Positions 30,011 to 40,593 are shown, counted from the stretch's first letter. The stretch: 64,000 nt of DNA from Rhodocyclaceae bacterium (GCA_023383815.1 JAHDYG010000001.1:248001-312000), one strand, 5' to 3'. Notes: a model not told the origin generated them from the letters alone. Made by a program: numbers and translations.

Positions 30011-30433
30011 GTGGAATTCTTGCAGCAAAACTGGTTTTGGGCCGCCATGGCGGGAATCAGCGGTGGATTCCTGCTTCTGGATTTCGTACTTGCAAAGGGC
30101 GACAAGGCCCAGCTGACGCCGGTCGAGGCGACCATGCTGATCAACCGCGAGGATGCACTGGTCATCGACGTGCGCGACCAGGCGGAGTACGCACGCGGCC
30201 ACGTGCCGAATGCGCGCCACATCCCGCTCGCGGAGCTTGGCAAGCGTACGGCGGAGCTCGACAAGTTCCGATCACAGCCGCTGATCCTGTGCTGCGCGAC
30301 GGGAACCCGCTCGCACTCGGCGATTTCCGCCTTGCGCAAGGCCGGCTTCGAGAAGCTCTTCCATTTGCGCGGCGGCATCCAGGAATGGGAAAAGGCCGGA
30401 CAACCTCTCACTTCCAGGAAGAAGGGCAAATGA
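30011..30433 (+). CDS. Membrane-anchored rhodanese-like domain protein
   Basis: N-term TM; VIDVRDQAEYARGHVPNARHIPLAEL; active-site loop CCATGTRS. Confidence 0.88.
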   Translation: MEFLQQNWFWAAMAGISGGFLLLDFVLAKGDKAQLTPVEATMLINREDALVIDVRDQAEYARGHVPNARHIPLAELGKRTAELDKFRSQPLILCCATGTRSHSAISALRKAGFEKLFHLRGGIQEWEKAGQPLTSRKKGK

Positions 30434-30699
30434 GCGCCCATGTCAGGATGTACGCAACGGGCGTATGCCCGTACTGTGTTCGCGCCGAGCAGTTGCTCAA
30501 CCGCAAGGGCGTCCTCGCCATCGAGAAGGTCCGGATCGATCTCGATCCGGACAAGCGCGATGAAATGATGAAGCTCACGGGTCGCCGCACGGTTCCCCAG
30601 ATCTTCATCGACGACTACCATGTCGGAGGATGTGACGACCTCTATGCACTCGACCGGGAAGGGAAGCTCGATCCGCTGCTTGCGGCGACGCACTCCTGA
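30430..30699 (+). CDS. grxC: Glutaredoxin 3
   Basis: CPYC active site; GRRTVPQIFIDDYHVGGCDDLYAL. Confidence 0.93.
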   Translation: MSAHVRMYATGVCPYCVRAEQLLNRKGVLAIEKVRIDLDPDKRDEMMKLTGRRTVPQIFIDDYHVGGCDDLYALDREGKLDPLLAATHS

Positions 30700-30765
30700 C
30701 CTGATTTCATCCAGTACGCCGCAGGCGTTCCGCACTTTTCAACCGTTCCACACAGGCATTCACTC

Positions 30766-31233
30766 ATGACCGACCAAGCACAACCCGTCTTCTCGATCGA
30801 AAAGCTCTACGTCAAGGATCTCTCGATCGAAGTCCCCAACAGTCCGCAGATCTTCCTGGAGCGTGAAGCCCCGCAGGTGAATGTCCAACTGCGTACCGAG
30901 GGCAACCCCGTCGACGACGGCGTGTTCGACGTGACCCTGACCGTCACGGTGTCGGCGAAGCTTCCGGGTGACAAGACGATGTTCCTGATCGAGGTTGCTC
31001 AGGCGGGCGTGTTCCAGATCCGCAACATCCCTGAAGGAGAACTGGAACCCGTGATGATGATCGGGTGCCCGAACATCCTTTTCCCGTACGCGCGGGAAGC
31101 GGTTTCGGACGCAGTGACGCGCGCGGGTTTCCAGCCAGTGATTCTTGCTCCGGTGAACTTCGAAGCGCTCTATCAGGCACAGCGCCAGCAACAAGAAGGC
31201 GCCTCGAGCGTCAGCGAGACCACGGTACAGTAG
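30766..31233 (+). CDS. secB: Protein-export chaperone SecB
   Basis: QPVFSIEKLYVKDLSIEVPNSPQIFL; FPYAREAVSDAVTRAGFQPVILAPVNFEALY. Confidence 0.97.
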   Translation: MTDQAQPVFSIEKLYVKDLSIEVPNSPQIFLEREAPQVNVQLRTEGNPVDDGVFDVTLTVTVSAKLPGDKTMFLIEVAQAGVFQIRNIPEGELEPVMMIGCPNILFPYAREAVSDAVTRAGFQPVILAPVNFEALYQAQRQQQEGASSVSETTVQ

Positions 31234-31243
31234 TCTCAGAGCC

Positions 31244-31687
31244 ATGCACACGCTCCTTCGCCCCCTGCTCGTCACGATCCTTGCGCTGACGGCCGGCCTC
31301 ACCCATGCGATCGACTACCGGTCGGTCGGTGAACCGGCAGTCCTCTTCGACACCCCCTCCGACAAGGGACGACCGTTGTTCATCGTCTCCACGGGCACCC
31401 CCGTCGAGGTCGTCGTCGTGCTCGACAAGTGGGTGAAGGTCCGCGACCCGGGCGGCGCGATCTCGTGGATCGAATCCGCTTCGCTGAGCCCGCAGCGCAC
31501 CCTCATGGTCACCGCACCGAATGCCATCGTTCGCCGTGCCCCCGACCCCGGTTCCGAGCCGGTGTTCGAAGCCGTCAAGGACGTCGTTCTCGAACTGGCC
31601 GCACCACCCGCCGCGGGTTGGGTGCAGGTTCGTCACCGGGACGGCCTGGCGGGCTTCGTACGGGTGACGGAAGTCTGGGGGCTTTGA
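31244..31687 (+). CDS. SH3-domain (SH3b) exported protein
   Basis: Signal peptide; two SH3b-like repeats (KWVKVRDPGGAISWIE; GWVQVRHRDGLAGFVRVTEVWGL). Confidence 0.78.
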   Translation: MHTLLRPLLVTILALTAGLTHAIDYRSVGEPAVLFDTPSDKGRPLFIVSTGTPVEVVVVLDKWVKVRDPGGAISWIESASLSPQRTLMVTAPNAIVRRAPDPGSEPVFEAVKDVVLELAAPPAAGWVQVRHRDGLAGFVRVTEVWGL

Positions 31688-31705
31688 CTCGGCGGGGTCT
31701 CAGGC

Positions 31706-32692
31706 ATGCGAATCGCAATCTTCGGGGCCGGCGCGTGGGGTACCGCACTCGCCAGCGCCTTTGGCCGAATCCATCCGGTCGTGCTCTGGGCGCGCGACCA
31801 CCGACTGGCCGAAGCACTCAGTGCGTCGCATCAGAACGAACGCTATCTGGCCGGCGTATCGCTGCCGGAGTCGCTCGAAGTCACCTCCGATTTCGCCGCT
31901 GCCGCTGCACGCGCTGAGCTACATCTGGTGGCAACCCCGCTCACGGGTTTGCGCGAGACGGTCAGGGCCCTTCACAGACTCCGGCCTGGCATTCCGCTGA
32001 TCTGGGCCTGCAAGGGCCTGGAAGCCGGAACGGGAAGGCTTCCGCATGAGATCGTTGCCGAGGAACTTGGTGAGGGTGCCGCCTGTGGCGTGCTCACCGG
32101 CCCAAGCTTTGCGGCCGAAGTCGGCGCCGGCCTGCCCACCGCGATCACCCTGGCCTCCGCCGACCGGCACTTCGCCCGCGAGTTCGGCGAAGCGCTCCAT
32201 CAGCCGCGCTTGCGCATCTACGCGAACACCGATGTCATCGGAGCCGAGATCGGGGGCGGACTCAAGAACGTCATCGCGATCGCCTCGGGCGTCTCCGACG
32301 GCATGGGCTACGGGATGAATGCCCGCGCAGCCCTGATCACTCGAGGCCTCGCGGAGATCGTGCGACTCGGACGCGTCCTGGGCGCCCGATCCGAAACCAT
32401 GATGGGGCTCGCCGGAATGGGAGATCTCATCCTGACCTGCACCGGAGATCTGTCGCGCAACCGCCGGGTCGGTCTTGCGCTTGCGCGGGGGTTGAAGCTA
32501 CCCCAGATCCTTCAGGAACTGGGGCATGTCGCCGAAGGCGTCCCGACCGCAGGCGAAGCCGTCCGGCTTGCGGCGAAGCATCATGTCGAAATGCCGATCA
32601 GCGAGGCCGTGCACGCCCTCCTGCACGAGCCATCGATGCCAACGGGGCAGATCGTCGAGCGGCTGCTCGCACGGGATCCGAAGCACGAATGA
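31706..32692 (+). CDS. gpsA: Glycerol-3-phosphate dehydrogenase [NAD(P)+]
   Basis: IFGAGAWGTALASAFG; GPSFAAEVGAGLPTAITLAS; GMNARAALITRGLAE. Confidence 0.95.
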   Translation: MRIAIFGAGAWGTALASAFGRIHPVVLWARDHRLAEALSASHQNERYLAGVSLPESLEVTSDFAAAAARAELHLVATPLTGLRETVRALHRLRPGIPLIWACKGLEAGTGRLPHEIVAEELGEGAACGVLTGPSFAAEVGAGLPTAITLASADRHFAREFGEALHQPRLRIYANTDVIGAEIGGGLKNVIAIASGVSDGMGYGMNARAALITRGLAEIVRLGRVLGARSETMMGLAGMGDLILTCTGDLSRNRRVGLALARGLKLPQILQELGHVAEGVPTAGEAVRLAAKHHVEMPISEAVHALLHEPSMPTGQIVERLLARDPKHE

Positions 32693-32709
32693 TCGGAGCC
32701 GGGGCGCGC

Positions 32710-33174
32710 TCACGCGCTTCCGGCGAACCCCTGCTGGCGCCAGGCCTCGAACACGACGACGGCGACTGCGTTCGAGAGGTTCAGGCTGCGATTGCCCGGA
32801 CGCATCGGCAACCGCAGGACATGATCATGCGCGCAGGCCGAGAGCCATTCCATCGGCAGCCCGCGAGACTCCGGCCCGAACACAAACGCATCGCCCGGTT
32901 CGAAGTGCACTTCGTCATAGCGCCGGGCGCCGCTCGTACTGAACGCAAAGATGCGCGCACCGGCGAGAACATCACGACAATGCCCCCAGCTTTCGTGCAC
33001 GCGGACATCGGCCAGGTCGTGGTAGTCGAGCCCTGCGCGCGCAAGCTGGCGATGTTCCAGCGAAAAGCCGAGCGGCTTGATCAGGTGCAGGGACGCACCA
33101 GCGTTGGCGGCGAGCCGGATGACGTTGCCCGCATTGGGAGGGATTTCCGGCTCGAACAGGACGATATGGAACAT
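32710..33174 (-). CDS. trmL: tRNA (cytidine(34)-2'-O)-methyltransferase
   Basis: MFHIVLFEPEIPPNAGNVIRLAANAGASLHLIKPLGF; FGPESRGLP; NLSNAVAVVVFEAWRQ. Confidence 0.93.
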   Translation of the reverse strand: MFHIVLFEPEIPPNAGNVIRLAANAGASLHLIKPLGFSLEHRQLARAGLDYHDLADVRVHESWGHCRDVLAGARIFAFSTSGARRYDEVHFEPGDAFVFGPESRGLPMEWLSACAHDHVLRLPMRPGNRSLNLSNAVAVVVFEAWRQQGFAGSA

Positions 33175-33175
33175 T

Positions 33176-33910
33176 TCATTCGCTACGCGGCGTCCGCGCG
33201 ATCAGGAGATTCTCGATTCTTGCAGCACCCGCCTCGCGCAGCGCCTGGGCGAGCGCCTGCAGACTGGCGCCGGTCGTCATCACATCGTCGACGACCAGCA
33301 CGCGACAGCCATCGAGACGCATGTCACAACAAAACGCGCCGCGCATGTTGGCACTGCGCGCCTTCCACGGCAAGCTCACCTGCGCGGGGGTCGCAAGCAC
33401 TCGCTCAACCCCTGCGAGTGCGAGCGGAATCCCTCGACGCCGGGCCAGCAGCCGCGACACCTCGACTGCCTGGTTGAAGCCTCTTTCGCGCAGACGCTCT
33501 GGATGCAGCGGCATCGGAACGATCAGGTCGAACTCGCGTTCAGGACAGACATCGACCAGCGCACGACTAAAATGGAGAGCAAGAGCGAACCGCTGCTGGT
33601 ACTTCAGCGCCTGCACCATCCGGTCGATCGGGAAACGATACGGATACACTGCGGTCGTTGCGTCATAGGCCGGCGGTTCGCGCAAACAACGTCCACAGAC
33701 CCGATCCGGCGCCCCAGGCTCGGCGCAGACGGGGCAGGCGGGCGGCAATCGTGGCAGTTCCTGAGCACATTCATCGCATAACGGCCCTTCACAGCCACCT
33801 GATCCGCACAGGAAGCAGTTCTGCGGCAACAGTGCGCGCAATGCAGCGTATCGGCCGCGACGAACGGCACCTCCCAGGTTGGAGAGCAGGTTTGACAAGG
33901 CGGGGAGCAT
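33176..33910 (-). CDS. ComF family phosphoribosyltransferase-like protein
   Basis: [34 protein letters not shown] zinc-finger; [25 protein letters not shown] motif. Confidence 0.92.
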   Translation of the reverse strand: MLPALSNLLSNLGGAVRRGRYAALRALLPQNCFLCGSGGCEGPLCDECAQELPRLPPACPVCAEPGAPDRVCGRCLREPPAYDATTAVYPYRFPIDRMVQALKYQQRFALALHFSRALVDVCPEREFDLIVPMPLHPERLRERGFNQAVEVSRLLARRRGIPLALAGVERVLATPAQVSLPWKARSANMRGAFCCDMRLDGCRVLVVDDVMTTGASLQALAQALREAGAARIENLLIARTPRSE

Positions 33911-33972
33911 TGAAGGAAGATGCGCGGTTCGCGCATCGGCAAGGGGTAATCCGGGTGAAAGGAAGTCTGGCA

Positions 33973-34947
33973 ATGGAGACTATCGAAAAAGGCGTCGCAG
34001 GCCAAACGCTGCAGGCGAAGAAATGGCAGGTCGCGGAGATCGAGACCTTGTTTGAACGTCCGCTGCTCGATCTGGTGTTCGAGGCGCAACGGATTCACCG
34101 CCTTCACTTCGAACCGAACGAAATCCAGCGCTCGACCCTGCTTTCGATCAAGACCGGAGGCTGCTCCGAGGACTGCGGCTATTGCTCGCAATCGGCCCGT
34201 CACGATACCGGACTGAAGCGCGAGCGGCTGATGCCGCTCGAGGAAGTGCTAGACAAGGCGCGCGCCGCAAAGGCGAAGGGAGCATCGCGCTTCTGCATGG
34301 GTGCAGCCTGGCGTGGCCCGAAGGAGCAGGATCTCGAACCGGTCGTGGAGATGGTGCGCGAAGTCAAGAAACTGGGGCTGGAGACCTGCGTGACGCTGGG
34401 CATGCTCAAGGATGAGCAGGCGCGCGCGCTCAAGGAAGCCGGTCTCGACTACTACAACCACAACATCGATACGGCACCGGAGTTCTACGGCCAGGTGATC
34501 ACCACGCACACGATGCAGGACCGGCTCGATACCATCGAACGCGTTCGCGATGCCGGCATCAACGTCTGCTGTGGCGGGATCATCGGAATGGGGGAAGGCC
34601 GTCGCGGGCGCGCATCGATGATCGCACAGCTGGCGAACCTGTCTCCCCCGCCTGATTCCGTGCCGATCAACCAGCTCGTGGCGGTACCCGGCACGCCGAT
34701 GGAACATTCGGAAGCGGTCGACCCGCTGGAGTTCGTGCGGACCATCGCCGTCGCGCGCATCACGATGCCAGCCAGCGTCGTGCGCCTGTCCGCCGGTCGC
34801 CAGCAGATGAGCGACGAATTGCAGACGCTGTGCTTCATGGCCGGTGCCAATTCGATCTTCTACGGCGAGCGCTTGCTCACCACCGACAACCCGGATGCCG
34901 ACCGGGACGAACACCTGTTTTCCCGCCTCGGACTAAGAGCGATCTGA
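33973..34947 (+). CDS. bioB: Biotin synthase
   Basis: [67 protein letters not shown]. Confidence 0.97.
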   Translation: METIEKGVAGQTLQAKKWQVAEIETLFERPLLDLVFEAQRIHRLHFEPNEIQRSTLLSIKTGGCSEDCGYCSQSARHDTGLKRERLMPLEEVLDKARAAKAKGASRFCMGAAWRGPKEQDLEPVVEMVREVKKLGLETCVTLGMLKDEQARALKEAGLDYYNHNIDTAPEFYGQVITTHTMQDRLDTIERVRDAGINVCCGGIIGMGEGRRGRASMIAQLANLSPPPDSVPINQLVAVPGTPMEHSEAVDPLEFVRTIAVARITMPASVVRLSAGRQQMSDELQTLCFMAGANSIFYGERLLTTDNPDADRDEHLFSRLGLRAI

Positions 34948-34955
34948 CCCCGGCG

Positions 34956-35852
34956 ATGCCTGAAAGCTGGGCGGCCTCCGAACTGGACGAGCGACTGGTC
35001 AGGCGACGCTTCGATCGCGCCGCACGGATCGGCACAGCAGCCGATCCGCTGTCGCGCGAAGTAGCGCGAAGGATGCATGAGCGCCTGGATTATCTGCGCA
35101 TCGATCCGGGGCGCGTCCTCGACCTCGGCTGTGGAACCGGGCCGGACTTTGCCGCGCTCCACGAACGCTTCCCGCGTGCGCAGATCGTGGGCGTCGACTT
35201 CTCCCTAGCGTCGCTGACGCAGCTTGCCTCACCCGCCGGTAGCTGGTTCCACAGGTGGATGGCCACTCCGCGCAGGCGCGTTGGTCGGGTCTGTGCCTCG
35301 GCCAGACGCCTTCCGCTCCCGGACGGTAGCATCGGGCTCGCGTGGTCCAATCTGATGCTGAACTGGCTGGGCGACCCCCTGCCCGCGCTGAAGGAGATCC
35401 ATCGCGTCATGGACACCGGTGGCGCGCTCCTGTTCTCGTGCTTCGGCCCCGACACCTTGCGCGAACTGCGCACCGCGTTGACCACCACCTCTGGTGAGCG
35501 TGTGCATCGCTTTCCTGACATGCATGATGTCGGTGACGCACTGATCGGCGCAGGTTTTTCTGATCCGGTGATGGACATGGAACTCCTGACGGTCACTTAC
35601 CCGGACCTCGACACGCTGCTGTCGGACCTCAAGGGCGGTGGATGCACCAACGCCAGCCGCACCCGGCCGCGGGGGCTGTCAGGCCGTTCGGCGTGGACGT
35701 CCGCGCGCAGGCAGATCGAGTCGCAGATGCGCGACGGACGTCTTCCGGTCAGCTTCGAAGTCGTGCAAGGTCATGCCTGGAAGGAGGCTCCGCGTCAGAA
35801 CTCCGATGGCGGTGCGATCGTCCGCTTCCACCCCCGGCGGGCGCGCGACTGA
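34956..35852 (+). CDS. bioC: Malonyl-[ACP] O-methyltransferase
   Basis: VLDLGCGTGPDFAAL; SNLMLNWLGDPLPALKEIHRVMDTGGALLFSCFGPDTLRELR; next to bioB. Confidence 0.92.
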   Translation: MPESWAASELDERLVRRRFDRAARIGTAADPLSREVARRMHERLDYLRIDPGRVLDLGCGTGPDFAALHERFPRAQIVGVDFSLASLTQLASPAGSWFHRWMATPRRRVGRVCASARRLPLPDGSIGLAWSNLMLNWLGDPLPALKEIHRVMDTGGALLFSCFGPDTLRELRTALTTTSGERVHRFPDMHDVGDALIGAGFSDPVMDMELLTVTYPDLDTLLSDLKGGGCTNASRTRPRGLSGRSAWTSARRQIESQMRDGRLPVSFEVVQGHAWKEAPRQNSDGGAIVRFHPRRARD

Positions 35853-35857
35853 ACGGG

Positions 35858-36505
35858 ATGAGCTCGCGCGCGGTCTGGCTCCTCGATCTCGACAACACGC
35901 TCCACAACGCGAGCGCACACATCTTTCCGCACATCAACCGCAGCATGACCGCGTATCTGGTCCGGCATCTTGCGATCGGTCCCGGCGAAGCGGATGCACT
36001 GCGACTTCACTACTGGCGACGTTACGGCGCCACCCTGCTGGGGCTGATGCGCCACCACGGAACCGATCCGGGGCACTTTCTCGAACACACCCATCATTTC
36101 GAATCCATCGAACCCCTGATGGTCTTCGATCGCGCACTTCGTGCCATGCTGCGCCGCCTGCCCGGGCGCCGGATCGTGTTCTCGAACGGGCCTCGCGCCT
36201 ACGTACGCACGGTCGTCGATGCCATGGGCATCGCTCACCTGTTCGACGAACTGTACGGCATCGAACAAATGCGCTTTCACCCGAAGCCTGGGGTGCAGGC
36301 CTACCGCCACCTGCTGCGCGACCACCGGCTGAATCCGCACGACTGCATCCTCGTCGAGGACTCGATCGAGAACCTGCGCACGGCGAAGCGGCTCGGGATG
36401 AAGACCGTGCTGGTTGGCAGCAGTCTGCGGGTGCCGCCCTATGTCGACCTGCGGATTGCGTCGATCCTCAAACTTCGTCGTGCGGCTGCCCACCTGCTAT
36501 GCTGA
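35858..36505 (+). CDS. HAD-family pyrimidine 5'-nucleotidase
   Basis: WLLDLDNTLHNASAHIFPHINRSMTAYL; IVFSNGPRAYV; CILVEDSIENLRTAKRLGMKTVLV. Confidence 0.9.
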   Translation: MSSRAVWLLDLDNTLHNASAHIFPHINRSMTAYLVRHLAIGPGEADALRLHYWRRYGATLLGLMRHHGTDPGHFLEHTHHFESIEPLMVFDRALRAMLRRLPGRRIVFSNGPRAYVRTVVDAMGIAHLFDELYGIEQMRFHPKPGVQAYRHLLRDHRLNPHDCILVEDSIENLRTAKRLGMKTVLVGSSLRVPPYVDLRIASILKLRRAAAHLLC

Positions 36506-36590
36506 GCCAGCGATACGCCACGCAGTTTGTACACCCTGCTCAGATCGCTGCGTCCGCACTGATCCGACCACCTTCGAGGAGCGTTGGGAC

Positions 36591-37271
36591 ATGATCATTG
36601 CCCGGTTCGCCCCGGTTTCTCCCGTTACCCGGGAACGCCTCAGGCTGCTGTCGATCTTCATCGCGTGCCTGACCGTCGCAGCCAGTGTGCTGCTGGTATA
36701 CGCCGCCTTGCAGGGGGCATCGATCGCCGCCGAGCGGCTCCAGGCACAAGCCGAAGAACTCGCGGGAAGCATCGCGGTCCTGAGCCGCTCCGAGGTTGCC
36801 TCGAACGACCGGATTGCGCTGGCGCGACGGCTGGAATCCTTCAACGAGTTCAGCGGGATCCGGACCATGGTGATCACCGATCGGCTCGGCGAGCCACTCG
36901 CTGCCGTACGCCGCAATGCCGCAGGAAACCTCAGTGCGGCCCCCGGCCGGGAGGTTTCGTTTTCCTGGAGCCCGGGTGGGATCGCACCCCGGCGCAGCCG
37001 CGTCGACCCTGACCAGAGTGTGCGGACCGTGTGGACCGCCATCGGCCAGATCGCCCCGATCGGATGGATCTATCTCGAGTACGACGGGCACCTCATCAAT
37101 GCTGCGCGCGACCATATCCTGTCCCGCGGCCTGCTCTGGCTCATCCCTGTCCTGATCGTCTCGGCAGCCATCTTCGCCTGGGCGATTCGTGTGGCAACCG
37201 GGGCCGGCCGGCGCGAGACCGCCCTTGCGCGCCTCGCGGACCCGTCGAGGCCGGAAGAAGAAATCACCTGA
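36591..37271 (+). CDS. Two-TM membrane protein with periplasmic sensor-like domain and no output domain
   Basis: TM1 LLSIFIACLTVAASVLLVYAAL; extracytoplasmic ~140 aa; TM2 GLLWLIPVLIVSAAIFAWAI; ends ~30 aa later. Confidence 0.65.
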   Translation: MIIARFAPVSPVTRERLRLLSIFIACLTVAASVLLVYAALQGASIAAERLQAQAEELAGSIAVLSRSEVASNDRIALARRLESFNEFSGIRTMVITDRLGEPLAAVRRNAAGNLSAAPGREVSFSWSPGGIAPRRSRVDPDQSVRTVWTAIGQIAPIGWIYLEYDGHLINAARDHILSRGLLWLIPVLIVSAAIFAWAIRVATGAGRRETALARLADPSRPEEEIT

Positions 37272-37300
37272 AACGCAGCCACCCGTCCCGCAAGGACTCT

Positions 37301-37804
37301 TCAATCTCCGAGATTGGGATTGCCGACGTCAGGCGCCCCGGGCACCAGGAGCATGCCGGGCGTGTGCTTCGCCTTGCACGGGGCCAGCCGCCGTCCGTCC
37401 ATCTTCAGCGCAAGCCTCGAGACCCCTTCGAGCGGCGGTTCGTAGCGTACCGTGAGATCGCCTTGGTAGTTGTACTGGAAGTCGCCTGTGTACGTCCCGA
37501 TCACCTCCACCGCAACTTCGCCGATCCGACAACGTGCCTGATAGCGAACGCGCTGCGAACCTTCCCGCAGCCACGTCCCCTGAGGACAGATCCGCACGGC
37601 ACCTTCCGGCTGTGCCATCAGATCGTCATGCGACCGATTCACGCAGACGTGAAAGCTCGAAGCCTTTCCCGTCCCGACCTGCCCCGTGTTCATCAGCCAT
37701 AGCCCCGGCATGCGCTCCGGTGCCCCATCGGATGCTGCTGACACGGCCATGGGTGTCAGTCCGGCCAGCAATCCTGCAACGAGTTTCACAACCGCCCGGT
37801 TCAT
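37301..37804 (-). CDS. DUF3617-like exported protein
   Basis: Signal peptide; MPGLWLMNTGQ...YQARCRIGEVAVEVIGTYTGDFQYNYQGDLTVRY. Confidence 0.7.
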   Translation of the reverse strand: MNRAVVKLVAGLLAGLTPMAVSAASDGAPERMPGLWLMNTGQVGTGKASSFHVCVNRSHDDLMAQPEGAVRICPQGTWLREGSQRVRYQARCRIGEVAVEVIGTYTGDFQYNYQGDLTVRYEPPLEGVSRLALKMDGRRLAPCKAKHTPGMLLVPGAPDVGNPNLGD

Positions 37805-37872
37805 GTTTCCAGCTCCTGCCCTGATTTCGATTCACTTTTCCCGACCAGACCGCTGCTGGTGCTGGCGGCCAC

Positions 37873-38256
37873 TCAGCTGCGCTCGATCAGTTCGATCCGG
37901 TATCCGTCAGGATCCTCGACAAACGCAATGACGGTTTTTCCGTGCTTCATCGGGCCAGCCTCCCGAACGACTCGCCCGCCACGCGAGCGAATCCCCTCGC
38001 AGGCCGCTGCGGCATCTGGAACGGCAATGGCCAGATGACCGAAGGCATTTCCATGATCATAGGCAACCACATCCCAGTTCCACGTCAGTTCGATGACCGC
38101 CCCATCGTGCTCTTCCTGGTAGCCGACGAAGGCCAGCGTAAACCGGCCCTCCGGGTAATCCTGCCGACGCAGCAGACGCATCCCCAGCACTTCGGTATAG
38201 AAGGCGATCGATCGCTCCAGATCGACGACGCGGAGCATGGTGTGCAGAAAACGCAT
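37873..38256 (-). CDS. gloA: Lactoylglutathione lyase (glyoxalase I)
   Basis: [60 protein letters not shown]. Confidence 0.95.
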   Translation of the reverse strand: MRFLHTMLRVVDLERSIAFYTEVLGMRLLRRQDYPEGRFTLAFVGYQEEHDGAVIELTWNWDVVAYDHGNAFGHLAIAVPDAAAACEGIRSRGGRVVREAGPMKHGKTVIAFVEDPDGYRIELIERS

Positions 38257-38268
38257 GGTTCTTATCCT

Positions 38269-39039
38269 TTAGATCGCATGGGACGGAAGACCACCGGGCC
38301 GACACCCGAGTTCCGGCAGTCCGGACGAGGCCGCGCGCAAGGCCTGGCGCGCCTGTCTCCAATCCGGGTAGAGCGTCTCGACCGTCGCCCAGAAACGCGA
38401 CGAGTGGTCCATGTGCCTCAAGTGCGCGACTTCGTGGGCAACGACGTAGTCGCCCAGCCTGGCAGGCAGGTGGATCAGCCTCCAGTGGAGCCGGATTCCG
38501 CTCGTCGCGCTGCAGCTTCCCCAGCGCGTTCGGGCGGAAGTCAGCGATACGCGAGGCGGCACGGTACCGAGCCTGAGGCAGAATTCCTCCACACGCCCCG
38601 AAAACCAGTTCAGCGCACGCGCCTTGAGGCAGCGTTCGAGCGCGGAGAGGGGATCCCCGAGCGCCCCCAGAGTCAGTTCCTCGACTCCATCCGCCGCGCT
38701 CGCCCATCGAGGGCGTCGTCTCCCGGGCTGGAGGCGCAGGCGGACATGCTGGCCCAACAGCGGGACCATCGCGCCGTCTTCGATCCACACCCGGTTGCGT
38801 CCGATGCGCGCTTCGTGCCTGCGAAGCCTGTCCAGCAACCAGTCTCCGTGTCCGACGACGAAACGCTCGACCTCCTCGTCCCGAGTGCTCAAGGGTACAC
38901 TCACGCGGACGCCTGCCGCATCCACGTGAAGCGCGAGCGTCCTTCTGCCGGTTCGGCTCAGGCGATAGACCAGTTCGCGCGCGCCGATGAGGATCCGGCG
39001 CTCGTCGTGCGCATGCGCGCCACTCGTCCCCCTCCTCAT
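38269..39039 (-). CDS. YgjP/SprT-like zinc metallopeptidase (M48/DUF45 family)
   Basis: TRWGSCSATSGIRLHWRLIHLPARLGDYVVAHEVAHLRHMDHSSRFW (HExxH-like HEVAH). Confidence 0.88.
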   Translation of the reverse strand: MRRGTSGAHAHDERRILIGARELVYRLSRTGRRTLALHVDAAGVRVSVPLSTRDEEVERFVVGHGDWLLDRLRRHEARIGRNRVWIEDGAMVPLLGQHVRLRLQPGRRRPRWASAADGVEELTLGALGDPLSALERCLKARALNWFSGRVEEFCLRLGTVPPRVSLTSARTRWGSCSATSGIRLHWRLIHLPARLGDYVVAHEVAHLRHMDHSSRFWATVETLYPDWRQARQALRAASSGLPELGCRPGGLPSHAI

Positions 39040-39785
39040 TCGAGCGTTTGCCATTCGAACCCGCGTGCGCCGACCTCGGCCTGGATCAGGGTCATCGCTG
39101 CATCGGTTACCTGACGCGCGCCCTTGACGCCCAGTTCCAGCACACGACGCTCCCCCTCGACCGCAACGGTCGGGAGACTGAACAGCGTCACCAAGGGAAA
39201 GTCCGACTCGACACGCTCCATCAGCTCGATCAACTGCCCCTCGTTGGCGTCGTGGATCACGATCGATCGCTCGACGTAGTCCTCGGCATGATGGAGGTGC
39301 CCGTACCGGGTGTCGAGCACCCATTCGACCATTGGCCAGGCCATCACAGGAAAGCCCGGCACGAAGTAATGCTCCCGGACCGAAAACCCCGGGATCTGGT
39401 TGTAGGGATTCGGGATGATCTCGCTGCCCGATGGAAAGACGCCCATCTGCAGTCGATGCGGCGTGACCGCATTGCCGAATCGCCCGCGAATCGCCGCCTC
39501 GGCCTCGGGATGCAGCGCCAGCTCGACACCCAGAGCCCGCGCCGCCGCCTGCCGCGTATGATCATCCGGCGTCGCTCCGATGCCGCCGAAACTGAACACG
39601 ACGTCCCCGCTGTGAAAACTTTCGCGCAAACATTCGACCAGGCGGCCCGGTTCATCACCGACATAGCGCGCCCCGGATAGCTTGAGTCCACGCGAGCGCA
39701 GCAGTTCGATCAACTTCACGAGGTGCCGGTCGGCGCGACGCCCCGAAAGAATCTCATCACCGATGATGAGCGCGGAAAACGGCAT
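39036..39785 (-). CDS. Competence/damage-inducible CinA-like molybdopterin-binding domain protein
   Basis: ALIIGDEILSGRRADRHLVKLIELLRSRGLKLSGARYVGDE; VFSFGGIGATPDDHTRQAAARALG. Confidence 0.9.
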   Translation of the reverse strand: MPFSALIIGDEILSGRRADRHLVKLIELLRSRGLKLSGARYVGDEPGRLVECLRESFHSGDVVFSFGGIGATPDDHTRQAAARALGVELALHPEAEAAIRGRFGNAVTPHRLQMGVFPSGSEIIPNPYNQIPGFSVREHYFVPGFPVMAWPMVEWVLDTRYGHLHHAEDYVERSIVIHDANEGQLIELMERVESDFPLVTLFSLPTVAVEGERRVLELGVKGARQVTDAAMTLIQAEVGARGFEWQTLE

Positions 39786-39797
39786 GGTCGTCTCCCT

Positions 39798-40541
39798 TCA
39801 TGGGTGCGCAGGGAAGGCTCGGCCGGCGCCCTCCGGAAGCCCCGACCGCTCCTTGCGTAGCGATTCGAGCATCAGATGCGCGAAGGACAAGCCGCAAAAT
39901 GCCGGCGCAAGCAAGTTGAGAAAAGGTACGTAGGCGAGCATCGCGCCCGCGACCCCGAGCACCAGCATCGGCATGCGTCGGTCCCGCGGCAATGCGCGCA
40001 ACTCCTCGCGATCGGCGTGCAGCATCAGGGCGTCATAGGAAAACGCCTTCTGATTGAGCCATGCGGTGAGCCCGATGGAGATGAGCATTCCCGCACCCGG
40101 AATCAACCATAACGGCAGGCTGACAAGCAGTCCGACCATGAACAAAAGACCCGCAAACAAGGTATTGACAAGGCTGCCAGCATTGTTGCCACCGCGTCGC
40201 ATCTCCAGATCCCGGTACTCTCTCCTCGCCAGCCGGTCGAGCATCATCGGCATCGCAAAGACCGAGACGAGCAGCGCCGCCGTCACGTAGACCAGGGGCA
40301 GCACGGCCAGGGCAAGCGCGATCTTCAGCACTACGAGCAACGTGGCCGCCCCTGCCTCCGATCCGCCAAACCATCCTCCGACCCACGAATCGGAAACCTG
40401 TGCCAGAAGATACCCGACCAGCGCAGTCCACGAATAAACGATTCCGACCGTCCACAAGACAGCCGCCGCCAGCGCTGGCCACAGCAGATGCCAGACCATG
40501 CCCGGCTCACGCATGCTGCACAGGCCGCGCCACAACGCGAC
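39798..40541 (-). CDS. EI24 / CysZ-like membrane protein
   Basis: Multi-TM; LPLWLIPGAGMLISIGLTAWLNQKAFSYDALMLHADREELRALPRDRRM; exact start uncertain. Confidence 0.75.
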   Translation of the reverse strand, partial: VALWRGLCSMREPGMVWHLLWPALAAAVLWTVGIVYSWTALVGYLLAQVSDSWVGGWFGGSEAGAATLLVVLKIALALAVLPLVYVTAALLVSVFAMPMMLDRLARREYRDLEMRRGGNNAGSLVNTLFAGLLFMVGLLVSLPLWLIPGAGMLISIGLTAWLNQKAFSYDALMLHADREELRALPRDRRMPMLVLGVAGAMLAYVPFLNLLAPAFCGLSFAHLMLESLRKERSGLPEGAGRAFPAHP

Positions 40542-40593
40542 GGAGACCTCTCCGACGATACCGATCCGGGCCTGGGATCTCAAACCCAGCCCC

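Noticed and set aside
36500-37300. Possible frameshifted histidine kinase or GGDEF protein
   Set aside because: No HATPase/GGDEF-like motif found in any frame downstream of the second TM before the convergent DUF3617 gene, so not called a pseudogene.
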